Assembly (NCBI GenBank): GCA_051745265.1
Contig: JBNJDW010000025.1
Coordinates: forward strand, 1 to 14,375
Direction of reading: 5' to 3'
DNA length: 14,375 bases
Source: JBNJDW01 sp051745265
GTDB lineage: Bacteria; Pseudomonadota; Alphaproteobacteria; Micavibrionales; CSBR16-224
Shown here: positions 1-5,745 of the stretch, one piece after another
Layout: every line of letters begins with the position of its first letter
Position numbering within the stretch: position 1 is the stretch's first letter
Translations under genes and position numbers: made by a program
Notes under the pieces: model-generated
Databases searched by the model: none
Told to the model about the DNA's origin: nothing
The model's input: the letters and a program-made list of their open reading frames with translations, nothing else

Positions 1-1
1 C

Positions 2-568
2 ATTGAAACACAGGCCGGCGACGTTTCAGCTTATATTCCAACCAATGTGATCTCGATTACCGATGGTCAGATCTTCCTGGAAACCGGATTGTTCTATAAA
101 GGTATCCGTCCGGCGATTTCGGTTGGTCTGTCTGTATCACGTGTCGGTTCATCCGCGCAGATCAAGGCGATGAAACAGGTCGCAGGCTCGGTGAAGCTTG
201 AGCTTGCCCAGTACCGTGAAATGGAAGCCTTTGCCCAGTTTGCCTCTGATCTTGATCCGGCAACCCAGAAGCTTCTGGCCCGCGGCGCCCGTCTGACCGA
301 ATTGTTAAAGCAGGCCCAGTACAGCCCGCTTACGGTCGAAGAGCAGGTTGCGGTGATCTATGCCGGTGTGAAGGGCTATCTTGATGATCTGCCTGTTGAT
401 CAGGTAACCGAATTTGAAGCCGCGTATCTGGACAGCATCCGCAGCAAGGGCAAAAAGATTCTGGCAGCTATCGCCAAGGAAAAGAAGCTGACCGATACGA
501 TTGAATCGCAGTTGAAAGAATTCCTCGGTGATTTCACGGCAACCTTCTCAGCAAAGAAAGCAGCGTAA
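2..568 (+). CDS. atpA: ATP synthase F1 subunit alpha, C-terminal part (5' truncated by window)
   Basis: This is the last 188 residues of the alpha subunit of F1-ATPase, which alternates with beta in the catalytic hexamer on the cytoplasmic side of the membrane and carries non-catalytic nucleotide sites. The open frame runs from the first complete codon at base 2, so the gene starts outside the window. A GTG at 47 is an internal Val codon, not a start. The conserved stretch FLETGLFYKGIRPAISVG is followed by SVSRVGSSAQIKAMKQVAG, which includes the alpha-subunit Arg-finger segment (SRVGSSAQ). The helical C-terminal domain then follows and ends in SAKKAA. It is the upstream member of the F1 operon, 29 nt before atpG. 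The P-loop region lies outside the window. The identification is secure. Confidence 0.97.
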   Translation: METQAGDVSAYIPTNVISITDGQIFLETGLFYKGIRPAISVGLSVSRVGSSAQIKAMKQVAGSVKLELAQYREMEAFAQFASDLDPATQKLLARGARLTELLKQAQYSPLTVEEQVAVIYAGVKGYLDDLPVDQVTEFEAAYLDSIRSKGKKILAAIAKEKKLTDTIESQLKEFLGDFTATFSAKKAA

Positions 569-597
569 GGACAGCCGGATATTTTTAAGGAAAAACG

Positions 598-1497
598 ATG
601 CCAAGTTTAAAGGATTACAGAGACAGAATCGCCAGCGTTAAATCAACGCGTAAGATTACGTCAGCGATGAAGCTTGTTGCAGCCAGCAAGTTGAAAAAGG
701 CGCAGGACAAGGCGCAGGCCAGTCAGCCTTATTCAAAACGGATGAGCGAAATGCTTAATCGTTTGCTGAGCGGTGTGAAGATCAATGAAAGCAGCCCGGT
801 GCTGCTCGCCGGTACGGGGCGGGATAAAATCCATCTTTTGATCGTTATTACCTCTGACCGCGGTCTTGCCGGTGGCTTTAACAGTTCTGTTGTCCGTCTT
901 GCCCGTCAAACGGTTAATCAGCTGGAGGCGGATGGCAAAACAGTCAAGCTGATCTGTATTGGCCGTAAAGGGCGTGATCTTTTACGTTCAACCCACCGGG
1001 ATAATATCATTGAATATTTTGAAGGACCGGGGAAACAGGGCCTCAGCTTCCGGGATGCGGATAAAGTCAGCCGTATGGTTCTCGATATGCTGGATAAAGA
1101 AGAATTTGATGTTTGCAGCATGCTGTATAACAGATTCCGCTCGGTCATTGCACAGGTGCCAACGACACAGCAGATGGTGCCTTTTGCCGGCACAGTCGGG
1201 CAGGAAACGGCGAATGACGATACAGCGGACACGGATACAGATGCGCTGTATGAATTCGAGCCCAATGAAGAAAAGCTGTTGGAAGAATTGCTGCCGAAAA
1301 ACCTGTCTGTTCAGGTTTTTGCCGCCCTGCTTGACAGCGCGGCCGGTGAACATGCGGCCAGGATGACAGCAATGGATAACGCAACACGGAATGCCGGTGA
1401 GCGGATTGATCAGTTTACACTGGCCTATAACCGTGCCCGTCAGGCCTATATTACCAAGGAATTGATCGAAATTATCTCGGGTGCTGAAGCACTGTAA
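598..1497 (+). CDS. atpG: ATP synthase F1 subunit gamma
   Basis: The gamma subunit is the central rotor shaft of ATP synthase. Its N- and C-terminal helices form a coiled coil inside the alpha3beta3 ring. The protein is 299 residues. The N-terminus (MPSLKDYRDRIASVKSTRKI, then TSAMKLVAASKLKKAQ) and the C-terminus (MTAMDNATRNAGERI, then NRARQAYITKELIEIISGAEAL) are the family signatures. Residues near 200-225 form an acidic Asp/Thr-rich linker before YEFEPNEEKLLEELLPKNL. Alphaproteobacterial gamma subunits commonly carry an insertion at this place. AAGGA lies 8 nt before the ATG. The gene sits 29 nt after atpA and 33 nt before atpD, in line with one transcript. No anomaly is seen. Confidence 0.98.
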   Translation: MPSLKDYRDRIASVKSTRKITSAMKLVAASKLKKAQDKAQASQPYSKRMSEMLNRLLSGVKINESSPVLLAGTGRDKIHLLIVITSDRGLAGGFNSSVVRLARQTVNQLEADGKTVKLICIGRKGRDLLRSTHRDNIIEYFEGPGKQGLSFRDADKVSRMVLDMLDKEEFDVCSMLYNRFRSVIAQVPTTQQMVPFAGTVGQETANDDTADTDTDALYEFEPNEEKLLEELLPKNLSVQVFAALLDSAAGEHAARMTAMDNATRNAGERIDQFTLAYNRARQAYITKELIEIISGAEAL

Positions 1498-1530
1498 GAG
1501 AAATAAACGTTAATGTGAGGAGAGAAGATC

Positions 1531-3027
1531 ATGGCGACAAAAAAAGCGGCGACACCGAAAGCCAAAGCAAGCAAATCTACCAAAACACCGGTCAAAGCGG
1601 CCAATACGGGCGCATCCGGGCATATCACCCAGATCCTGGGCGCGGTTGTGGATGTTCAGTTTGAAGGCGGTCTGCCGGCGATTATGAATGCGTTGCATAC
1701 GGATAATGGCGGTAAGACACTGGTTCTGGAAGTCGCTCAGCATCTGGGTGAAAACACAGTTCGCACCATTGCCATGGATTCAACAGATGGTCTGGTGCGC
1801 GGCCAGTCGGTTACAGATACAGGCACACCGATTTCTGTTCCGGTTGGTCCGGGCACGCTGGGCCGGATTATGGATGTTGTCGGCAACCCGATTGATGAAC
1901 TGGGTCCGATCAAACATACCGAAGCTTACCCGATCCACCGCGAAGCCCCTGATTTTATTGACCAGTCAACCGATACTGAAATTCTGGTCACGGGCATTAA
2001 GGTCGTTGATCTGCTCGCCCCTTACGCAAAAGGCGGTAAAATTGGTCTGTTCGGTGGTGCCGGTGTTGGTAAAACCGTGACGATCATGGAATTGATTAAC
2101 AATATTGCCCTGAACCATGGCGGTGTTTCTGTTTTCGCCGGTGTCGGTGAGCGGACCCGTGAAGGGAACGATCTGTACCACGAAATGATGGATTCCGGCG
2201 TTATCAAGAAAGACGGCGCTGACGGTTCAAAAGCCGCGCTGGTTTACGGCCAGATGAACGAGCCTCCCGGTGCCCGTGCCCGTGTGGCGCTGACCGGTCT
2301 GACCCAGGCGGAATATTTCCGTGATGAAGAAGGTCAGGATGTTCTGTTCTTTGTCGATAACATTTTCCGCTTTACCCAGGCGGGTGCCGAAGTGTCCGCG
2401 CTGCTGGGCCGTATTCCGTCAGCGGTTGGTTATCAGCCGACACTGGCTACCGATATGGGCGCCATGCAGGAACGGATTACCTCAACGCATAAAGGCTCGA
2501 TCACCTCGGTTCAGGCTGTCTACGTGCCTGCTGATGATTTGACCGATCCGGCGCCGGCAACAACCTTTGCCCACTTGGATGCGACCACCGTTCTGTCCCG
2601 TCAGATTTCCGAGCTGGGTATTTATCCGGCTGTGGATCCGCTGGATTCGAATTCACGTGTTCTGGATCCGTTGATCGTCGGTGATGTCCACTATGAAACC
2701 GCCCGCCGGGTACAGGAAACGCTGCAGAGCTATAAAGCCCTGCAGGATATTATCGCCATTCTGGGTATGGATGAACTGTCAGAGGAAGACAAGCTGACCG
2801 TTGCCCGTGCCCGTAAGATCCAGCGCTTCCTGTCACAGCCATTCCATGTTGCTGAAATCTTTACCGGTACGCCAGGTACTTTTGTTCAACTGGAAGATAC
2901 GATTAAAGGCTTTAAAGGCATCGTTGATGGTGAGTATGATCATCTGCCGGAGAGCGCTTTCTATATGGTGGGTACCATTGAAGAAGCGGTTGAAAAAGCC
3001 AAGAAAATGGCCAAAGAGGCCGCGTAA
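1531..3027 (+). CDS. atpD: ATP synthase F1 subunit beta (catalytic)
   Basis: This is the catalytic beta subunit of F1-ATPase, 498 residues. The P-loop GGAGVGKT is at 175-182. The catalytic Glu is in GERTREG (Glu207). The ATP synthase alpha/beta signature PAVDPLDSNS is at 366-375, and the DELSEED lever is at 414-420. Residues 1-30 form a Lys/Ala/Thr-rich tail before the core begins at HITQILGAVVDVQF. Such tails occur in several alphaproteobacterial beta subunits, and the tail explains the extra length over the roughly 460-residue E. coli protein. A strong ribosome binding site, GAGGAGAG (1517-1524), fixes the start at 1531. It is followed 33 nt later by atpC. Confidence 0.99.
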   Translation: MATKKAATPKAKASKSTKTPVKAANTGASGHITQILGAVVDVQFEGGLPAIMNALHTDNGGKTLVLEVAQHLGENTVRTIAMDSTDGLVRGQSVTDTGTPISVPVGPGTLGRIMDVVGNPIDELGPIKHTEAYPIHREAPDFIDQSTDTEILVTGIKVVDLLAPYAKGGKIGLFGGAGVGKTVTIMELINNIALNHGGVSVFAGVGERTREGNDLYHEMMDSGVIKKDGADGSKAALVYGQMNEPPGARARVALTGLTQAEYFRDEEGQDVLFFVDNIFRFTQAGAEVSALLGRIPSAVGYQPTLATDMGAMQERITSTHKGSITSVQAVYVPADDLTDPAPATTFAHLDATTVLSRQISELGIYPAVDPLDSNSRVLDPLIVGDVHYETARRVQETLQSYKALQDIIAILGMDELSEEDKLTVARARKIQRFLSQPFHVAEIFTGTPGTFVQLEDTIKGFKGIVDGEYDHLPESAFYMVGTIEEAVEKAKKMAKEAA

Positions 3028-3060
3028 CAAACTGAAACACAGCAATCAGGAGCGCATGAT

Positions 3061-3474
3061 ATGTCCGCAGCCTTTCAATTTGATCTTGTTTCCCCGGACT
3101 CCGTCCTGATGTCACAACCGGTGACACAGGTTGTTATTCCCGGATCACAAGGTGATTTCGGTGTGCTGGCCGATCATGCGCCATTGCTGTCTTCCATTCG
3201 CCCCGGTGTTGTCCGGGTAACCTACGAAAACGGCGAGAAACATATGGTTTTCGTTTCCGGCGGTTTTGCCGATGTCAACGGCAGCCTCTGCACGGTACTG
3301 GCCGAAGAGGCCGTCAATCTGGATGAACTGGATGCCGCAGCATTAAAAACCGTGATCGGTGAGCTGGAAGCCGAGCATAAAGAGAATATCGGCATGGAAG
3401 AAGAACACTATATCCGCCGTCAGCTGGAAATTATGGTCGCCAAGCTTGATGCCGTGGAAACCTATAAATTCTAA
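3061..3474 (+). CDS. atpC: ATP synthase F1 subunit epsilon
   Basis: The epsilon subunit couples gamma to the c-ring and modulates ATP hydrolysis. It is 137 residues. The N-terminal beta-sandwich is clear: FQFDLVSPDSVLMSQPV, the VIPGSQGDFGVLADHAP signature near 26-42, then VFVSGGFADVNG. The C-terminal helical part (about 88-137) contains LDELDAAALKTVIGELEAEHK and ends in VETYKF. AGGAG at 3048-3052 gives 8 nt spacing to the ATG at 3061. Another ATG at 3056 is out of frame. It is the last gene of the F1 operon. No GC-rich intrinsic terminator follows in 3475-3515, so some readthrough into the next gene is possible. Confidence 0.97.
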   Translation: MSAAFQFDLVSPDSVLMSQPVTQVVIPGSQGDFGVLADHAPLLSSIRPGVVRVTYENGEKHMVFVSGGFADVNGSLCTVLAEEAVNLDELDAAALKTVIGELEAEHKENIGMEEEHYIRRQLEIMVAKLDAVETYKF

Positions 3475-3497
3475 TCAGTCTTTTATCTGTTTTTTCA

Positions 3498-3526
3498 TTG
3501 AAAACACTTATTTGCTCCGTTATTTG
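3498..3526 (+). promoter_or_regulatory. Candidate sigma70-type promoter for the first exported-protein gene
   Basis: TTGAAA (3498-3503), a 17-nt spacer and TATTTG (3521-3526) form a plausible but weak promoter. It would start transcription near 3533, about 95 nt before the gene. The -10 match is only three of six bases, so this is tentative. An inverted repeat (3516-3549) overlaps the -10 element. Confidence 0.3.
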
Positions 3527-3549
3527 CCGTAAGGCTGTTATCCAACGGA
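3516..3549 (+). repeat. Inverted repeat in the atpC-exported protein intergenic region
   Basis: TCCGTT (3516-3521) and AACGGA (3544-3549) are perfect inverted arms. They enclose a smaller GCC-GTAA-GGC hairpin at 3526-3535. There is no T-run after it, so it is not a standard intrinsic terminator. It could be an operator, an mRNA structure, or chance. Confidence 0.35.
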
Positions 3550-3572
3550 ACTAAAACTGTGATTTGTCATTT

Positions 3573-3613
3573 GTTCATGTGAGTTCTCTTGGTTACTGAA
3601 GAGAAAAATGAAC
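3573..3613 (+). promoter_or_regulatory. 5' UTR hairpin directly before the ribosome binding site
   Basis: The outer arms GTTCAT (3573-3578) and ATGAAC (3608-3613) pair perfectly. The inner arms TTCTCTT (3584-3590) and AAGAGAA (3599-3605) also pair perfectly around an 8-nt loop. The structure ends one base before the Shine-Dalgarno AAAGGA (3615-3620), leaving that site exposed. It may stabilise the mRNA or control translation. The function is inferred only. Confidence 0.45.
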
Positions 3614-3627
3614 GAAAGGATGAAACA

Positions 3628-4254
3628 ATGAAAAAGCTGCTTATGACCACAGCAATTGTGACTGTGATGGGTGCTGTACCGGCACTTGCAAGTGAAACCA
3701 CCGCTATGCAGAATAACAGCACAGACGGGCAGGAAGTAACCACCACAACAACGACAACCAACGAAGTTGATCGGGTGGATGTGCGCGAAACCGTAACCAC
3801 AATTGTTGGATCTGAAATGGATTCAATGGATGTCCTGAGAAATCATGACTGGGACGGTGATGGTGCGGTTGATCATAAACATACCGTTGTTACGATTAAT
3901 GGTATGAACTTTCAGGAATTATCTGAAAAGGTCGGTGATCAGAATAATGACGGTATAACCGATTACCGTGATATTCTGGCCTATGTCGGTGATACAAATG
4001 ACGATGGCGAGATTAATCGTGTTGACTATATAAATCGCTTTGGCGCCGACAATATTGAATACAAGCAAACTTATGATTACGACCCTCATTATGATGGTAC
4101 GCGGCCTTTTTATGCCGAAGCAACGGTCACTGAAGAAAGTTTTGACGCCAGTGAACTTGGTGATGTTGATAGCGAAATAGAAACAACGGTTGAAACCAGA
4201 AGAGAACGGTCAGATATTTCCCTTTGGGAACGTTTCAGATCCAACTTTGATTAA
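3628..4254 (+). CDS. Exported protein with three EF-hand-like calcium loops, function unknown
   Basis: I do not recognise this 208-residue protein. It begins with a signal peptide: a KK start, a hydrophobic core, and PALA with likely cleavage after Ala21. The mature part is acidic and carries a run of seven Thr (38-44). Three loops match the EF-hand/dockerin pattern DxDxDG: DWDGDGAVDHKH (74-85), DQNNDGITDYRD (104-115) and DTNDDGEINRVD (122-133). The last fits best, with Ile at position 8 and Asp at 12. A Tyr-rich stretch (145-162) and an acidic linker follow. The ending LWERFRSNFD closely matches that of the next gene's product. The start is set by AAAGGA at 3615-3620, 7 nt upstream; a TTG at 3589 in frame lacks such a site and would precede the signal peptide with a charged run. 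It probably acts in the periplasm or outside the cell, binding calcium. Confidence 0.8.
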   Translation: MKKLLMTTAIVTVMGAVPALASETTAMQNNSTDGQEVTTTTTTTNEVDRVDVRETVTTIVGSEMDSMDVLRNHDWDGDGAVDHKHTVVTINGMNFQELSEKVGDQNNDGITDYRDILAYVGDTNDDGEINRVDYINRFGADNIEYKQTYDYDPHYDGTRPFYAEATVTEESFDASELGDVDSEIETTVETRRERSDISLWERFRSNFD

Positions 4255-4274
4255 GTACAGCGCGTTATAGCTTT

Positions 4275-4304
4275 AAAAAGCCCCGGTTCTCCGGGGCTTT
4301 TTTT
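4275..4304 (+). terminator. Intrinsic terminator after the first exported-protein gene
   Basis: The stem GCCCCGG (4280-4286) and CCGGGGC (4291-4297) closes a TTCT loop. It is flanked by A5 on the left and followed by T7 (4298-4304). It begins 21 nt after the stop codon and separates this gene from the next one. The A-tract would also allow some function on the minus strand. Confidence 0.92.
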
Positions 4305-4360
4305 CATGTTTTTTGTATATGGCAAGGAACTTATAAAGTCATCATACATTGGTACGACTG

Positions 4361-4387
4361 AAAACGAGCCGGACAGCGGCCGGTTTT
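4361..4387 (+). promoter_or_regulatory. 5' UTR hairpin before the second exported-protein gene
   Basis: AAAAC (4361-4365) pairs with GTTTT (4383-4387), and GCCG (4368-4371) pairs with CGGC (4377-4380). A 2x2 internal mismatch separates the two stems. A possible -10 element, TATAAA, is at 4332-4337, with only a T-rich -35 region, which would place the hairpin in the leader. It ends 13 nt before the AGGAGA ribosome binding site. There is no long T-run, so it is more likely a leader structure than a terminator. Confidence 0.4.
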
Positions 4388-4413
4388 CTGTGAGAAACAA
4401 AGGAGAGAATAAG

Positions 4414-4896
4414 ATGCAAAAATTATTAATGACAACTGCAATCGTCGGCCTGCTCGGGGCAAGCCCGGCATTGGCCCTGGAAGTTGGTACAGATACGCAG
4501 ACGAAAACCAGTACTGATACCCAGGCAGAACGTATGGAAAATACGACACGCGGTAATGCCGAGGTTGATGTCGATGTTGATACCGAACGCAGCGATACCG
4601 CTGAAACCCGGTCTGAGGCCAAGTCCGAATCTGAGACAGAAATGAAAACAGAGGCGGAAGCCCAAACAGACAGCGAAACGCATATGGAATCCCGTCGCGA
4701 TGACCGGACTGAAAATGAAGACGAAACAGCCGGTTATGATGTAGAGGCTGATGTTAAAACCGGCGCTGAAGCGCGGCGTGATAATGATCAGCAAGCAGAA
4801 GGCGACATACGCGCCGAAGCGGATGGATCAATAGAAGTCGAAAAGGAAGACGAAGAACCGGGTCTTTGGGACCGGATGACATCCATGTTTGATTAA
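4414..4896 (+). CDS. Exported, highly acidic low-complexity protein, function unknown
   Basis: I do not recognise this 160-residue protein. MQKLLMTTAIV at the N-terminus is nearly identical to the preceding gene's MKKLLMTTAIV. It continues as a signal peptide with likely cleavage after PALA (Ala22 by pattern AL-A|LEV). By hand count the mature chain has about 45 Asp/Glu against 16 Lys/Arg in roughly 139 residues, and no Cys. It is dominated by short Glu/Thr/Ser/Ala/Asp patterns (ETRSEAKSESETEMKTEAEA), so it is probably disordered. Aromatics are almost absent except Tyr108 and the final LWDRMTSMFD, which matches the ending of the upstream protein. The start at 4414 is set by AGGAGA at 4401-4406. 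An in-frame ATG at 4306 lies upstream of the leader hairpin and within the previous terminator's T-run, so it is rejected. The location is probably periplasmic or extracellular. Confidence 0.78.
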   Translation: MQKLLMTTAIVGLLGASPALALEVGTDTQTKTSTDTQAERMENTTRGNAEVDVDVDTERSDTAETRSEAKSESETEMKTEAEAQTDSETHMESRRDDRTENEDETAGYDVEADVKTGAEARRDNDQQAEGDIRAEADGSIEVEKEDEEPGLWDRMTSMFD

Positions 4897-4921
4897 ACGC
4901 GAATATTATACGCTTACAGAT

Positions 4922-4948
4922 AGAAGGCTCCCTTTGGGGGCCTTCTTT
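4922..4948 (+). terminator. Intrinsic terminator after the acidic exported-protein gene
   Basis: An 11-bp stem, AGAAGGCTCCC (4922-4932) with GGGGGCCTTCT (4936-4946), contains one T-G wobble. It closes a TTT loop and ends in a short T-run. It lies 25 nt after the stop codon. Confidence 0.85.
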
Positions 4949-4972
4949 GTAGGTCAAAAACCAGTTTTTCAT

Positions 4973-4999
4973 TGACCTGCCGGACGAGAGGTATATTTT
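4973..4999 (+). promoter_or_regulatory. Candidate promoter for the peroxiredoxin gene
   Basis: TTGACC (4973-4978) is five of six to the -35 consensus. TATTTT (4994-4999) follows after 15 nt. It sits between the previous terminator and the start of the peroxiredoxin gene, and would give a leader of about 35 nt. The short spacer keeps confidence moderate. No OxyR-like palindrome is evident. Confidence 0.4.
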
Positions 5000-5039
5000 T
5001 AAACTGTTCCAAATAAAACTGATTCCAAGGAGATAAGAG

Positions 5040-5624
5040 ATGGACTACCTGCATGAAGATATGCTGTTTAATTATGAGCCACGTATGATTACGATTGGCC
5101 AGAAGATCCCTGAGTTTGATTTGACAGCTGTTGTTTCAAATGATGTAAAAACTGCGTTCCAGCAGGTTTCAAATGATACCTACAAAGGCAAATGGTTATG
5201 CGTGTTTGCATGGCCGAAGGATTTTACCTTTGTATGCCCGACAGAAATTGCCGCTTTTGGCGCAATGAACGAAGATTTTCTGGACCGTGACTGCCAGCTT
5301 CTGGGCCTGAGCACGGACAGCGAATTTGTTCATCTGGCATGGCGCAATGATCACAATGATCTTAAGGATCTGCCATTCCCTATGCTGTCTGATATCAAAC
5401 GCGAATTTTCAGAGGAACTGGGTATTCTGAACGAAGAAGCCGGTGTTTGTAACCGCGTGACCCTGCTGGTCGATCCCGATGGTATTGTACGCCACGTATC
5501 GGTTAATGATCTCAGCGTTGGCCGTAACCCAAAAGAAGTTCTGCGTATTCTTGATGCCCTGCAAACGGACGAATTGTGCCCTTGCAATTGGGAAAAAGGC
5601 GATGAAACGCTGCAAGTTGCCTGA
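5040..5624 (+). CDS. ahpC: 2-Cys peroxiredoxin, alkyl hydroperoxide reductase AhpC type
   Basis: This thiol peroxidase reduces hydrogen peroxide, organic peroxides and probably peroxynitrite in the cytoplasm. It is 194 residues. The active site WPKDFTFVCPTE contains the peroxidatic Cys66 with Pro59 and Thr63 of the PxxxTxxC motif. Arg139 lies in VCNRVTLLVD. The C-terminal ELCPCNWEKG holds Cys180 and Cys182 as resolving candidates. The ending and overall sequence resemble the mycobacterial AhpC subgroup (CxC before NW-KGD), which is recycled by AhpD or a thioredoxin-like donor rather than AhpF. No ahpD or ahpF gene is nearby. The start at 5040 is supported by AAGGAGA at 5027-5033. The internal Met16 (MITIGQKIPEF), where many homologues begin, has no such site. 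It forms a single-gene unit with its own terminator. Confidence 0.94.
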   Translation: MDYLHEDMLFNYEPRMITIGQKIPEFDLTAVVSNDVKTAFQQVSNDTYKGKWLCVFAWPKDFTFVCPTEIAAFGAMNEDFLDRDCQLLGLSTDSEFVHLAWRNDHNDLKDLPFPMLSDIKREFSEELGILNEEAGVCNRVTLLVDPDGIVRHVSVNDLSVGRNPKEVLRILDALQTDELCPCNWEKGDETLQVA

Positions 5625-5641
5625 TAAAACTTACTGTTTGG

Positions 5642-5670
5642 AAAAAGGGGCCTTCGGGCCTCTTTTTTTT
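5642..5670 (+). terminator. Intrinsic terminator after ahpC
   Basis: AAAAAGGGGCC (5642-5652) pairs with GGCCTCTTTTT (5657-5667) around a TTCG tetraloop, with one G-T wobble. The T-run continues to 5670. It starts 18 nt after the stop codon. Confidence 0.93.
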
Positions 5671-5745
5671 GTCGGAATTGATTTTGAACTTTGCCTGTAA
5701 TGTTCTAATCTTGTCTAAGGAGCTATTAAAAAAACAGGAAAAATC

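Noticed and set aside
3589..3627. Earlier in-frame TTG start for the first exported protein
   Set aside because: It would put a charged 13-residue run before a clean signal peptide, and it lies inside the leader hairpin. The ATG at 3628 has a good ribosome binding site.
3739..3759. Thr codon run as a possible phase-variable repeat
   Set aside because: The codons are mixed ACC/ACA/ACG and the unit is three bases, so slippage would not shift the frame.
4306..4413. Earlier in-frame ATG start for the second exported protein
   Set aside because: The ATG sits right behind the preceding terminator, has no ribosome binding site, and would hide the signal peptide behind 36 extra residues.
5717..5727. 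Strong AAGGAG with an in-frame ATT codon as an alternative start of the glutamate dehydrogenase
   Set aside because: The spacing is only 2 nt and ATT is a very rare start. The ATG at 5746 has its own AGGAA.
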